A DNA stretch of 64,000 nucleotides from Haloplanus salinarum. Lineage in GTDB: Archaea > Halobacteriota > Halobacteria > Halobacteriales > Haloferacaceae. The translations under genes were made by a program, and so were the position numbers. Below, piece by piece: positions 25,234 to 33,679 of the stretch; the stretch's first letter is position 1, and the number at the start of each line of letters is the position of its first letter. The DNA lies in the NCBI RefSeq assembly GCF_024498175.1, contig NZ_CP101823.1, forward strand, positions 3,168,987-3,232,986, in the 5' to 3' direction. The notes under the pieces are model-generated. The model worked only from the letters and a program-made list of their open reading frames with translations, did no database searches and was not told the origin of the DNA.

Positions 25234-25836
25234 ATGTCAGAGGCGCAGATGGTCCGCCTTTCTTACGAGGATGGCGCCCGAGCGGTGGAACTGGCTCGCG
25301 AGGCCGTCGAAGCGTACGTACTCCAGGGCCAGCGAGAGCAGCCCGGGAGCATGCGCGACGCGTTCTACGCGCGCACCGGGGCGTTCGTCCGGATCACCTC
25401 GACTCGCGGCCGGGGACGGCTCCGAGGGTGTGCCGGCGCCTATCGCGGCAACGACCAACTCGGTCACGCCATCGTCGATGCGGCCATCACGGCCGCCTCG
25501 GACGACTCCTGTGGCTCCGAGATCGAACCCCCCGAACTCCAGACCCTCAACATCTCCATCTGTGTCGTCTGTAACCACGTCCTCACGAACGATCCGATCG
25601 CCGACCTCGAACTCGGGACACACGGCATCGCCATCGACATCGACGGCCAACACGCCTGGATGTACCCCACTCTTCCGGTCGAGAACGACTGGAACGAAGA
25701 ACAGTTCCTCACCCACGCCTGCCGGAAAGCCGGCCTCTCGCCGCTCGCCTGGCAGGACGACGACGCCATGATCACGCTCTTCGAGGGCCAGGTCTTCCGC
25801 GAGCGCCCCGAGGGCGGCAGCGTCGAACAGCTCTAG
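25234..25836 (+). CDS. AMMECR1-domain protein
   Basis: 200 residues, the usual size. The conserved core GRGRLRGCAGAYRGNDQLGHAIVDAAITAA (near residues 53-82) contains the LRGCxG signature that names the family. The fold is known from archaeal structures but the biochemical role is not settled. It is preceded by about 160 bases with an AT-rich box (TCAAAATTC) and follows the divergent RNase P RNA. Its stop overlaps the stop of the convergent pncB gene by four bases. Confidence 0.92.
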   Translation: MSEAQMVRLSYEDGARAVELAREAVEAYVLQGQREQPGSMRDAFYARTGAFVRITSTRGRGRLRGCAGAYRGNDQLGHAIVDAAITAASDDSCGSEIEPPELQTLNISICVVCNHVLTNDPIADLELGTHGIAIDIDGQHAWMYPTLPVENDWNEEQFLTHACRKAGLSPLAWQDDDAMITLFEGQVFRERPEGGSVEQL

Positions 25837-26984
25837 GCCGTCCGGAACCCGACACGCTCCGCGTCCGCCAGCGCCCGCTCCGCCGCGGCGTCGAGGTCGA
25901 ACTCCCGGACGACCTCCCCGTCCCGAAGTAGCGGTTCGAGCAACGGCTCCCCCTCCGACGGCCCCGCCCGCTCCGCGAGGGCGACGTGGTGGCCGCCCTC
26001 GGGCGTTCGGTACACCTGTTTCGTCCCCGAGAGCTTCCCCCGCTTCGCCGCCGGTTCCCCGTCGACCTCGACGATGTCGAGCGCGAAGTCCACCGGGTCG
26101 GCGTTGGAGACGTGGCCGCCGACGCCGAACCCGTCGGCGACGTCGCGGAGCTCGCGGAGCGCCGCGGGCCCCAGCCCGCCGCTCACGAACAGGTCCACGT
26201 CCGCGTGACCCCGCGTGTCGAGTTCCCAGCGCACCTCCCGGAGGATGTGCCGGAAGTCGCCCCGGCGCGACCCCGTCGTGTCGAGTCGGACGCTGTCGAG
26301 GTCCTCGCCCAGCGCCTCGACGGCACGCAACACCTCGTCCACTTCGTCGCTGTAGGTGTCACACAGCGCCACGCGCGGCACCTCGGGGCCGACCGCCTCG
26401 TCGAACGTCCGCCACCCGGATTCCTGGTTCCCTCGGCCGAAACAGATCAGCAGGGCGTGGGGCATCGTCCCCCCGGCCTCCCGACCCAGCACCTCGCCGG
26501 CGGCGACGTGGGAGATGCCGTCGAGGCCGCCGAGCAACGCGCTCCGCTCGACGACCGCCGCGATCGAGGGATGGACGTGTCGCGCGCCGAACGAGAGAAC
26601 CGTCGACGCCGGCGCCGCCCGCCGGGCCTCCAGGGCCGCCGTCGCGATGCCGCTCGCGTGCGAGAGCAGGCCGAGCAGCGACGTCTCGAACCGCGCGAAC
26701 GACAGGTATGGCCCCTCGATCCGGAGGACCGGCCCGCCGTCGAACAGGCGCCCCTCGCGCATCGCGTCGACGTCGACGCTCAGTCCCTCCAGCAACGCCG
26801 CCGCGTCCTTCACGCCCGCGAGCAGTTCGAACTCGCCGTCGGGGAACTGATCGGCCGTCACCTCCGCGACGACCGTCGGGTTCCGGTCGGCGTGTCGCAG
26901 CGTCGTCTCCGTCCGCAGGAAGTAGGCGTCGGTCGCCGTCCCGTCGCTGATCGCCTCGGGGCCGACGATGTCGAACGGTTCCAT
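25833..26984 (-). CDS. pncB: nicotinate phosphoribosyltransferase
   Basis: 383 residues. The N-terminal DGTATDAYFLRT and the central RLDTTGSRRGDF and DLFVSGGLGP segments fit the nicotinate/quinolinate phosphoribosyltransferase fold; the ARRAAP and SFGARHVHP motifs bind the phosphates and the active-site His. It joins nicotinate to PRPP to form nicotinate mononucleotide in NAD salvage. The ATG at 26984 is preferred over an upstream one that adds a charged Ser-rich stretch. It converges on the AMMECR1 gene. Confidence 0.9.
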   Translation of the reverse strand: MEPFDIVGPEAISDGTATDAYFLRTETTLRHADRNPTVVAEVTADQFPDGEFELLAGVKDAAALLEGLSVDVDAMREGRLFDGGPVLRIEGPYLSFARFETSLLGLLSHASGIATAALEARRAAPASTVLSFGARHVHPSIAAVVERSALLGGLDGISHVAAGEVLGREAGGTMPHALLICFGRGNQESGWRTFDEAVGPEVPRVALCDTYSDEVDEVLRAVEALGEDLDSVRLDTTGSRRGDFRHILREVRWELDTRGHADVDLFVSGGLGPAALRELRDVADGFGVGGHVSNADPVDFALDIVEVDGEPAAKRGKLSGTKQVYRTPEGGHHVALAERAGPSEGEPLLEPLLRDGEVVREFDLDAAAERALADAERVGFRTA

Positions 26985-27054
26985 ACCCGTCGGCTTCGGT
27001 CCCCCCGGTGAAAAACCCGTTCGTTCGGTCGACCGTATCGAAGAGGATTCCTCT

Positions 27055-28464
27055 TCAGTCTGCGCGGGCGTGGACGGCATCGAGCGTCCCGGCCGTCGGC
27101 GCGTTCACCACCGTGACCGTCCGCCCGTCGCGGGTTACGCGGAACGCGTCGGCGTAGGGTCCCGCCGGCACCACCAGGACGTCCTCGCCGCGACGCTCGG
27201 CGCCCCGGCGCTCCCGCAGGAGGGAGCGGTACGCGGTGGCGAACGCGGCGGCGTCGCCCGCCGTCTCCCACTCCGTCCGGAGGACGTAGCCCGTCCGCCC
27301 GTCCGCGCTCCGGTAGGGGACGAGTCGGTCGCCGACCCACCCCGCGGTCGTGGGATGGGTGTAGTTGTACGTCCGGTGGGGTCGGCTCGGTCGCTGCAGG
27401 TGGAACGTCTCGACGCCCCCGTTCGCCCACACCGTCGCGAAGAGCGACGCCTCGCCGACCGTCGTCCCCGGCGGCGAGCGGTCGAAGCGCGACCAGTTCC
27501 CGGCCGACCGCTCCGGAACCCGCACCGCTCGCGGCGACCAGTCCGGATACCGATCGGGGTGGATCACCGCCGTCGTGCTCGTCGGCGGGGCCGCGTAGGC
27601 GGCGTCTACCGCCGCCCACCCGCCGCGCTCCCGGAGCCGGTGGACCAACGCCGGCCCGTCGCTGTACGGCTGGTAGGAAGCGACGTAGACGCCGGCGTCG
27701 CCGTCGAGGCTCGCCCCCGGCCCACTCGACGGCCGCGGCACGCAGGTCCAGTTCGACGCACACCGCCGCTCGTACAGGTCCGCGACGTAACCCGCGTCGC
27801 CCTCGATCAGCCCCTGACGTGCCAGCCGCGCGTCGCGCGTGGTGCCCTCCGCCCACCCGTTGAGGCCGAAGTGTTGGTCCTGGAGCGCGTGGACGAGTTC
27901 GTGCGCCAGCGTCCGGCGATCGATCGTCGGCCGCGCCGCGTCGCTCACGACCACGATGCGGTCCTCGGACGGGCGGTACGACCCCTGGACCGACGCCCCG
28001 TAGAACGACTCGAAAACCGTCTCGACCGACCGGTCCTCCCCGACGAGGAGGAGCGCCTCCCAGGTCACCTCGTCGAACGCCGTCGCGTTCACGTCCTCCC
28101 GCCCGCGGTAGGTCTCCCGGTCGACCACCGTTACCGGCACGGACGACTCGAACTCCAGTCCCCGGAGGCGTTCGACCCGGGCCATCGTCCGCGCGACGAC
28201 GGCCCGCCGCTCGCTCCGGTTCAGGCCGTTCGAGGCGTTCACCGACAGGGGCTCGTCGTACCAGCGGCCCGCCTCCCACCCCAGACGGTCCGTCTCGGGG
28301 TCGGCGTACCCGTCGTGGGGTGTCGACGCGGTGGTCGCCGTCGGCACCGCTGTCGCCGTCGGTTCGACGGTCGGCTCGGCCGTCGGCGTCGCCGGCCCGT
28401 TCGCCGCTCCGCCACAGCCGGCGAGGACGAGCAGGAACGCGGCCACGAGGGCGGCGGAGCGCAT
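27055..28464 (-). CDS. Hvo_1808-like surface lipoprotein with HExxH metalloprotease motif
   Basis: 469 residues. The signal peptide ends in a lipobox (LVLAGC, Cys near residue 17), then a Thr/Pro-rich spacer follows (about 25-48). The conserved core holds TIDRRTLAHELVHALQDQHF, an HExxH zinc-protease-like motif near 180, and a later Glu-rich GLIEGDAGYVADLYERRC that could supply the third ligand. It resembles the next gene, with which it probably arose by duplication. It differs in being a lipoprotein, without a C-terminal sorting signal. The substrate is unknown. The start gives the lipoprotein signal; a longer start adds repeat-derived sequence. Confidence 0.83.
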   Translation of the reverse strand: MRSAALVAAFLLVLAGCGGAANGPATPTAEPTVEPTATAVPTATTASTPHDGYADPETDRLGWEAGRWYDEPLSVNASNGLNRSERRAVVARTMARVERLRGLEFESSVPVTVVDRETYRGREDVNATAFDEVTWEALLLVGEDRSVETVFESFYGASVQGSYRPSEDRIVVVSDAARPTIDRRTLAHELVHALQDQHFGLNGWAEGTTRDARLARQGLIEGDAGYVADLYERRCASNWTCVPRPSSGPGASLDGDAGVYVASYQPYSDGPALVHRLRERGGWAAVDAAYAAPPTSTTAVIHPDRYPDWSPRAVRVPERSAGNWSRFDRSPPGTTVGEASLFATVWANGGVETFHLQRPSRPHRTYNYTHPTTAGWVGDRLVPYRSADGRTGYVLRTEWETAGDAAAFATAYRSLLRERRGAERRGEDVLVVPAGPYADAFRVTRDGRTVTVVNAPTAGTLDAVHARAD

Positions 28465-28509
28465 CTCGTCGGCCCTCGGCGTCGCCGCGTGAAAAGGGTG
28501 CCGTCGGTC

Positions 28510-28596
28510 TCGGACGGAGTATTGTAACTGTTTCCCGGTGGTTCGCCAGGACAGTCCGGCGAACCACCGGTACGGACTCACATAATCGGGGTATCA
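28510..28596. repeat. dispersed 86-bp palindromic repeat, copy 2 (reverse orientation)
   Basis: The inner palindrome CCGGTGGTTCGCCAGGACAG and its partner CCGGCGAACCACCGG are intact. The outer ATTGTAACTG is kept on the left, while the right outer arm has diverged (CATAATCGGGGTATCA). Read backwards it begins TGATAC like copies 1 and 3, and that TGA is the stop codon of the surface-protein gene at 28594. It lies between the two paralogous protease-like genes. Confidence 0.88.
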
Positions 28597-30216
28597 GTCC
28601 CGTCGCCGGAGGGCCACCAGCGCGGCGGCGAGCACTGCGATCAGGGCCGAGAGCGCCCCGAAGCCGGGCGCTTCGAGCCCGGTCGTGCCGCCCTCGTCGG
28701 TCGGTTCGGCGTCGCTGCCGTCCGCGCCTCCGTCGCCGCCGGCGCTCGCCGTCGTTCCGCTCGACGCGCCGCCGTCGCTCCCGCCGTCGTCGACGCTCGG
28801 GCGGATGTTCTCGACCGCCTCGGGCGTCGGCCCGTTGACTATGGTGACGCGCGTGCCCGACCGGTCGATCCGGAAGGCGTCCTCGAACTCGCCGTCCGGG
28901 ACGACGTACACGCCCTCGCCGTCGACTTCGGAGATGCCCTGGGCTTCGAGGATGGCGCCGTAGGCCTCGACGAACTGCGAGGCGTCCTCGGGGGTGTCCC
29001 ACTCCGTCACCCAGACGTACCCGTGCCGGGCGTCGTCACCGCTCCCCCGGTGGTACGGGAACACCCGGTCGTTCCCCCACCCCGCCGACGGCGCCGCGTC
29101 GTAGTTGTACATATCGAGGGGGTCGGTGGTCCGTGAGACCGACCGGACCGGCACCGTGTCGGCGCGGGCCGTCCGCGCCTGGTACCAGAACATCACGTAC
29201 ATCGACGCCTCGCCGACGGTGTCGGAGCCGTTCTCACCCTGGTTGGGGAACGTCTCCCAGCCGTTCCGGGCGCGGTCCTCGTACTCGATGGGCGTCGGCT
29301 CCTCGTCGGTCAGGTGGATGATCTGCTCGCTGGACTCCGGCGGGTCCTCGAAGGCGGCGTCGACGGCGTCCCACCCGCCCTGCTCGCGGAGCCAGTCGAT
29401 GTACACCGGACCGTCGGAGTAGGGTTGGAGCAGGGTCAGGAGGATGCCGAGGTTCGGCGGCTCTCCCGGCTCCGAGTCGTCGCTCGGCGTGTCGACACAC
29501 TCCCACTCGATCCCGCACCGCTCGGTGTATCGCTTCTCGACGTAGTTGGCCTCGCCCTCGACGACGCCGTCGACCGCCAGGTCGCCGTCCTGGGTCTCGG
29601 TGCTACCGATCCGCTCGCCCAGGTCGCCGCTCTGGTCCTGGAGCGCGTGGACGAGTTCGTGAACCAGCGTCGCGTTGTCGATGGTCGGGCTCCCCGGCGA
29701 GTCGGTGATGATCCGGATGCGGTCGTCGCCCGGCGCGTAGAAGCCCGCGGTCGACTGCCCCGATGCCGTCTGGAGGGCGTCGTTCGCCCCCTGGTCCTCG
29801 CCGATGATGAACAGCGCCTCCCACACCTGATCGTTCCAGGCGTCGAACGAGGCGTTGCTCGTCCGGTTCTCCGAGGAGCGTTGCTGGAACTCCTCACGCG
29901 AGATGACTTCGACGGGGACGTCGGACTCGAACTCCCGCTCGCGGATGTACTCGACGCGGGCCATCGCCCGGTTCACGTACGCGTCTATCTCCTCGTCCGA
30001 GAGCCCGTCGGACTGGTCGACGTCGATGGATTCGTTGTGCCAGTACCCGCCCTCCCAGCCGACGACGTCCTCGTCGGGGTCCGCACGCTGGGGGACCATC
30101 TCGTCACCGTCGGTCCCGGCGTCGACGGCGGCCGGCGGCCCGGCCGCCCCGACTGCCGGAACGACCGACGCCAGCACGATCAGTACCGCGAGACCGACGG
30201 ATACCCGCTTTCGCAT
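28594..30216 (-). CDS. Hvo_1808-like surface protein with PGF-CTERM sorting signal
   Basis: 540 residues. A signal peptide (about 1-25) leads into a domain clearly related to the lipoprotein gene downstream: TIDNATLVHELVHALQDQSG (HExxH) and VVEGEANYVEKRYTERCG. A Thr/Ser/Gly-rich acidic spacer precedes a PGF-CTERM tail (APGFGALSALIAVLAAALVA, then RRRD), the signal for archaeosortase processing and lipid attachment. It is a surface protein, perhaps a zinc protease; activity is not shown. The shared order and motifs make a tandem duplication likely. Confidence 0.88.
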   Translation of the reverse strand: MRKRVSVGLAVLIVLASVVPAVGAAGPPAAVDAGTDGDEMVPQRADPDEDVVGWEGGYWHNESIDVDQSDGLSDEEIDAYVNRAMARVEYIREREFESDVPVEVISREEFQQRSSENRTSNASFDAWNDQVWEALFIIGEDQGANDALQTASGQSTAGFYAPGDDRIRIITDSPGSPTIDNATLVHELVHALQDQSGDLGERIGSTETQDGDLAVDGVVEGEANYVEKRYTERCGIEWECVDTPSDDSEPGEPPNLGILLTLLQPYSDGPVYIDWLREQGGWDAVDAAFEDPPESSEQIIHLTDEEPTPIEYEDRARNGWETFPNQGENGSDTVGEASMYVMFWYQARTARADTVPVRSVSRTTDPLDMYNYDAAPSAGWGNDRVFPYHRGSGDDARHGYVWVTEWDTPEDASQFVEAYGAILEAQGISEVDGEGVYVVPDGEFEDAFRIDRSGTRVTIVNGPTPEAVENIRPSVDDGGSDGGASSGTTASAGGDGGADGSDAEPTDEGGTTGLEAPGFGALSALIAVLAAALVALRRRD

Positions 30217-30306
30217 ACCCCCCGTTAGGAAGCGGTACGGAAGTACCTTGCCCGCCGGTCGAGAGGTGCCACCCGCCCGAGCGCGCCGCCTCCGCGCGGA
30301 ACGGGC

Positions 30307-30504
30307 TTACCGTTCGAGGACGTACCCGCTCCCGCCGACGGCGTACGCACCCTCGACGGTCGTCTTTACGTCGTACAGCGCGACGTCGACCGCCGTCTTC
30401 TCGTCGGTCCACGCCCCGTCCGCGGCGCCCATAGTCGGCACGACCGCCGGCGCAGCGGCCGCTGCGCTACTCCGGAGGAACGTCCGTCGGGTCGTCTCGT
30501 GCAT
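30307..30504 (-). pseudogene. probable N-terminal remnant of a Tat-exported beta-propeller-like protein
   Basis: 65 residues: a Tat signal (TTRRTFLRSSAAAAAPAVVP) and then WTDEKTAVDVALYDVKTTVEGAYAVGGSGYVLER before the stop. The segment LYDVKTT..GAYAVGGSGYVLER looks like the first blade of repeated-blade Tat proteins, yet nothing blade-like follows in any frame before the next gene. I therefore suspect a truncated gene, though a real short secreted protein is possible. The ATG at 30504 puts the twin Arg close to the start; a GTG nine bases upstream is an alternative. Confidence 0.5.
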
Positions 30505-30600
30505 GTCGAACACTCCACCCGGCGCTGTGGACGCTCGGATGTTAATGGGGCGCGGACGTTAACGCCACTTTACCGACGATTAACGGGAATCCAATCGGAT

Positions 30601-30897
30601 TTACGCCGCGTCGTCGGTCGGTTCGTCGTCGACGCCGAACAGGTCGTCGACGGCGGCCCGGGCCGCGCGCGCGGCCTCGTCCGCGACCGCGTCGGGGTCC
30701 GCCTCGGCGTCCGGCGCGTTCAGATACACGTCGACCTCGAGGACGCCCTCCTCGAAGGTCACCGTCACGTCCAGATCGCGGACCGCGGACTGTCGGTAGT
30801 TGGCGAACACGACCCCCTCGGCGGCCTCGGCGGCCGTCCGCACGACCGTCTCGTCGTCCGGCTCGGACGACGACCCGTTCGAATCGGTGTCGACCAC
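30601..30897 (-). CDS. DUF3194 family protein
   Basis: 98 residues from a GTG seven bases after the prefoldin beta stop. Starting further upstream would overlap prefoldin and add Arg-rich sequence. The central part (AAEGVVFANYRQSAVRDLDVTVTFEEG, VLEVDVYLNAP) is the DUF3194 fold, a small soluble protein that regularly follows prefoldin beta in haloarchaea. Its role is unknown; the fixed neighbourhood suggests a link to chaperone or translation functions. Confidence 0.82.
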   Translation of the reverse strand: MVDTDSNGSSSEPDDETVVRTAAEAAEGVVFANYRQSAVRDLDVTVTFEEGVLEVDVYLNAPDAEADPDAVADEAARAARAAVDDLFGVDDEPTDDAA

Positions 30898-30904
30898 GGC
30901 GTCC

Positions 30905-31294
30905 TCAGGCGCCGCCGGCGCCGCCCGGACCCATCGGACCGCCGCCCGCGCCACCCTGCAGCATCTGCTGGAGCTCCTGCTGGAGCGACTCGAACTGATC
31001 GCGGACGCGTTCCTCCTGCTTGCTCAGCTGCTCGACGCGGACCTCGAGGTTCTCGACTTTCTCCTCCAGGTCGTCGCGGGCCGAGCCGTACTCCGTCTCG
31101 ACGAGCAGTTCGCCGACCTCTCGGTACATGACGGTGTCCTCCTCGATGTCGTCGAGGGCGTCGAGCGCCGTCTCGGACTCGTTGAGCTGGGTCTCGGCCT
31201 GCTGTTTCTGAGCTGCGACCTGCTGGGCCGTCTCCTGGAGATCCTGCAGTTCCTCGAGTTTCTCCTGGGCTTCCGGCGGCAGATTTCCTTGCAT
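30905..31294 (-). CDS. pfdB: prefoldin subunit beta
   Basis: 129 residues. Two long coiled-coil helices (about 8-45 and 75-113, rich in Glu, Gln and Leu heptads) frame a beta hairpin region ([22 protein letters not shown]), the standard prefoldin beta layout. A short Gly/Pro-rich tail follows. It assembles with alpha subunits into the hexameric chaperone that hands unfolded proteins to the thermosome. It is in the operon L37Ae-RpoP-Pcc1-PfdB-DUF3194. Confidence 0.93.
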   Translation of the reverse strand: MQGNLPPEAQEKLEELQDLQETAQQVAAQKQQAETQLNESETALDALDDIEEDTVMYREVGELLVETEYGSARDDLEEKVENLEVRVEQLSKQEERVRDQFESLQQELQQMLQGGAGGGPMGPGGAGGA

Positions 31295-31363
31295 GGGCGA
31301 ATCGTCGGGATCCGGAGTGAAAAAGCCCCGTATTCCCGGCCGCGGCGACGTCGGCCCCCCAAC

Positions 31364-31639
31364 CTACCGACGTGGGGCGGTCTCGGCCACCTGCTCCGCC
31401 ACCGACAGCAGTCGCCGCCAGGTGTTCGCCCCCGCCCGGAGGGCGACGAGGTCCGCGGCGCCGATCCGCACCTCGACGGTCCGTCCCGTCCGCCCGACCC
31501 GGGCCGTCGAGCGGGCGTCGTCGATCTCGCCCACCTCGACGCGAACCGCCCGCTCGACGACCCGCGCGCGCCGCTCCGTATCGTAGTCGAACTGCAGGGA
31601 GAGACGGTGTGGCGCGTCGTCCGTGGACTCGGCCGCCAC
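31364..31639 (-). CDS. pcc1: KEOPS complex subunit Pcc1
   Basis: 91 residues from a GTG four bases after the rpoP stop. The pattern LSLQFDYDTERRARVVERAV, then VEVRIGAADLVALRAGANTWRR near residues 54-75, is typical of Pcc1, which dimerises and holds the KEOPS complex together. KEOPS makes the t6A base of tRNAs that read ANN codons. It is part of the compact translation/transcription operon. Confidence 0.9.
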   Translation of the reverse strand: MAAESTDDAPHRLSLQFDYDTERRARVVERAVRVEVGEIDDARSTARVGRTGRTVEVRIGAADLVALRAGANTWRRLLSVAEQVAETAPRR

Positions 31640-31643
31640 GGGG

Positions 31644-31778
31644 TTACTCGACGTCGACTTCCTTGATCGTCGGGGCGCGCTCCTTCAGGAGCACGCGGTG
31701 TCCGCAGTACGGACACCGGACCCCGCCGTACTCGTCGAGTTCGACGTCGCGCTTACACCGGGAACACTTGTAGCTCAT
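31644..31778 (-). CDS. rpoP: DNA-directed RNA polymerase subunit P
   Basis: 44 residues: [20 protein letters not shown], then [20 protein letters not shown]. The four Cys (CxxC...CxxC) form the zinc ribbon of RpoP/Rpb12. It is short but shows a full-length family pattern and completes the RNA polymerase core. Its ATG shares one base with the L37Ae stop (TAATG), and Pcc1 follows four bases later, indicating tight coupling. Confidence 0.95.
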   Translation of the reverse strand: MSYKCSRCKRDVELDEYGGVRCPYCGHRVLLKERAPTIKEVDVE

Positions 31779-32050
31779 TACTCCTCGTCGTCGGTCGCGA
31801 GCGCGGCGCGGATCGATCGCTTCACCGTGCGTCCGCCGGGCGTCTCCGGCCGGTACGCGCCGCCGGTGAACGTCTCGCCCGTCTCCTCGTTCTTCCAGAC
31901 GCCCGTCCCGATCCGGGTGACGCTGTCGCCGTCGAGGGTCGCGTTCTGCATCTCGCCTTCGATCTCCTTGACCCGGCGGCGGGCGACGCGCCCGTAGCGC
32001 GCGCCGAACCGGCCCGCGCTCCCGGTACTGCGTGCCTTGTTTTCGGCCAT
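31778..32050 (-). CDS. rpl37ae: 50S ribosomal protein L37Ae (without zinc-finger cysteines)
   Basis: 90 residues. The N-terminus [27 protein letters not shown] and the C-terminus [24 protein letters not shown] match L37Ae well. The middle, which in most archaea and eukaryotes contains a CxxC...CxxC zinc finger, here reads [24 protein letters not shown] with no Cys at all. The protein binds 23S rRNA near the surface of the large subunit. The ATG at 32050 is supported by its typical start MAENKAR; a longer frame would add Arg-rich sequence. First gene of the operon. Confidence 0.94.
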   Translation of the reverse strand: MAENKARSTGSAGRFGARYGRVARRRVKEIEGEMQNATLDGDSVTRIGTGVWKNEETGETFTGGAYRPETPGGRTVKRSIRAALATDDEE

Positions 32051-32115
32051 AGTACCGCCCAATACCGGCACGGAAGGGATAAACCCTGCGAGTCGGCGAC
32101 GGCGTCCGGAGCCGA

Positions 32116-32838
32116 TCAATGAACCATATCCAGCAGGAAGATCGAGAGGAACCCGACGAAAAACAGCGTCGTCGACACCGGCGTCTCGGGGACCTTCTGT
32201 GCTTTCACCAGCAACTCCTCGGTGACGAGATACAGCAGCGCCGCGGAGCCGAACGCGAGGACGATCGCGATCGGCGCTCCGGTCACCCCGTCGAGGGCGA
32301 GGACGCCGACGGTCACCCCCACCATCAGCAACGCGCCGAACGCCGCCGGAACGGCGAGTTTGCGGGGGGTCGAGACGCCGGACGGCAACGCGACGACGCC
32401 GGCGACACCCAGGAAGAGGACCTCGATGGCCAGCGCGACGGCGATGAGGACCCCGGTCGCGGCCTCCGTGAGGAACGTCACCCCGATGAGCACCCCGTCG
32501 ATGACCATGTCGATGCCGACGGTGATGAGCAAGCCGGCTGCGCCCGCGAACCCGCCGCCGACCTCCCGTTTCTCGATGATCTTGCTCAGTCGGTGGATGC
32601 CGAGCATCGTCACGACGCCGATGGCGAACCCGACGACCACCACCGTCGGGGCTCGATCGTGGATATCCGGCAGCAGTTCGGCGGCGACCGCGGCGATAAC
32701 CACTCCGGCCGCGAAGTGTTGTACGTTGCTCTCCATCTTCGCTCCCGGCGGTCGGTAGACGGCGATCACACCACCGAGCAGTGCGGCCACGACGGCCAAC
32801 ATCGTATACGACAGCGCCTGAACGAGTGTTCCGGCCAT
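32116..32838 (-). CDS. ZIP-family metal transporter
   Basis: 240 residues with about seven to eight membrane helices. The key ZIP motif in an early helix is [20 protein letters not shown] (near residues 39-58), with metal-binding His and Glu; a second polar motif follows in [17 protein letters not shown]. It probably takes up Zn2+ or another divalent metal. It lies upstream of the L37Ae operon, 65 bases away on the same strand, but the two are probably separately transcribed. Confidence 0.85.
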   Translation of the reverse strand: MAGTLVQALSYTMLAVVAALLGGVIAVYRPPGAKMESNVQHFAAGVVIAAVAAELLPDIHDRAPTVVVVGFAIGVVTMLGIHRLSKIIEKREVGGGFAGAAGLLITVGIDMVIDGVLIGVTFLTEAATGVLIAVALAIEVLFLGVAGVVALPSGVSTPRKLAVPAAFGALLMVGVTVGVLALDGVTGAPIAIVLAFGSAALLYLVTEELLVKAQKVPETPVSTTLFFVGFLSIFLLDMVH

Positions 32839-32892
32839 TCGGCCGATCTTCGTGGCCGGATCCTGATTAAACCGGCCGTTCGGCTCGGGGCG

Positions 32893-33615
32893 CTAGTCCT
32901 GTAACCCGGTGGCCGCCAACTCATCGTTCAGGTCGTCGCGCACGCGCTCGCCCGTCTCGCGGTCCATCGCCGTCGTCACGATCCGGTTTTCCTGGACGCT
33001 CGATCCGTCGCGAAGGAGGAGGCGGACGTTGCCGTTGCCGTCCGCCCGCGTCACCTTCGCCCGCAGGCCGGACTGCGATCCCGTCCCGCCGGCGTCGATG
33101 GGCCCCGGAACGATCTTCTTGACGTGCGGGTGTTCGGCCACCGTCGAGATGGCCCGTCGCCCGGTCCGCCCGCCGATCAGCGTCGTGTGTCGCCCGCCGA
33201 GTTTCTCCTTCGGCGCCGTCTCCACCACCTCCAGCGCCCGCTCGCCCCGTCGCTCACGCACCGTCTCCACGGGATCCTCGCCGGCGACGCGGTAGAACTC
33301 GTAGTGGGTCTCGCCTCGCACCGCGCGGATGATCTCCCGGTCGCCCGCCGCGAACACCGTCTCCGGGCGTTTGCGCCGGATCTCGTCGGCGATCAGCCCG
33401 GCGAAGTTGCGCCGCTCGATCACCCGGTTCCGCCCCTCCTCCTCCGGACGGGTGGTGATCGCCGTCTCCCCCAGTACCGACTCGTCGTCGAGCATGGTCA
33501 GGGTGGCACGGTCCGCCTCCACCTCGAGGACGACCGCGTCGCAGTTGCCCGTATGACAGACCAGACAGTAGTCGCCGGGGCGATCCAGCGGGGACCCACA
33601 CCGCCGACACTCCAT
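32893..33615 (-). CDS. DUF2103 protein with N-terminal zinc ribbon
   Basis: 240 residues. A zinc ribbon opens the protein (MECRRCGSPL...YCLVCHTGNCD). The conserved part (KEKLGGRHTTLIGGRTGRRA, then HPHVKKIVPGPI) is the DUF2103 domain, and GLRAKVTRADGNGNVRLLLRDGSSVQEN could bind nucleic acid. The function of the family is unknown; the ribbon and basic patches suggest RNA binding. The start just before the ribbon is preferred over much longer frames. It is divergent from the membrane-protein gene. Confidence 0.85.
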   Translation of the reverse strand: MECRRCGSPLDRPGDYCLVCHTGNCDAVVLEVEADRATLTMLDDESVLGETAITTRPEEEGRNRVIERRNFAGLIADEIRRKRPETVFAAGDREIIRAVRGETHYEFYRVAGEDPVETVRERRGERALEVVETAPKEKLGGRHTTLIGGRTGRRAISTVAEHPHVKKIVPGPIDAGGTGSQSGLRAKVTRADGNGNVRLLLRDGSSVQENRIVTTAMDRETGERVRDDLNDELAATGLQD

Positions 33616-33679
33616 GTCGGAGGCAGGCGGCGCCACCGGATAAGTCCGTCCCTCGCGCCCCGCGGTCGACACAAGATCC

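Noticed and set aside
24683-25771. 362-codon plus-strand frame through the RNase P RNA interval
   Set aside because: Ser/Arg/Pro-rich shadow sequence; the interval is explained by conserved RNase P motifs on the other strand and the AMMECR1 gene.
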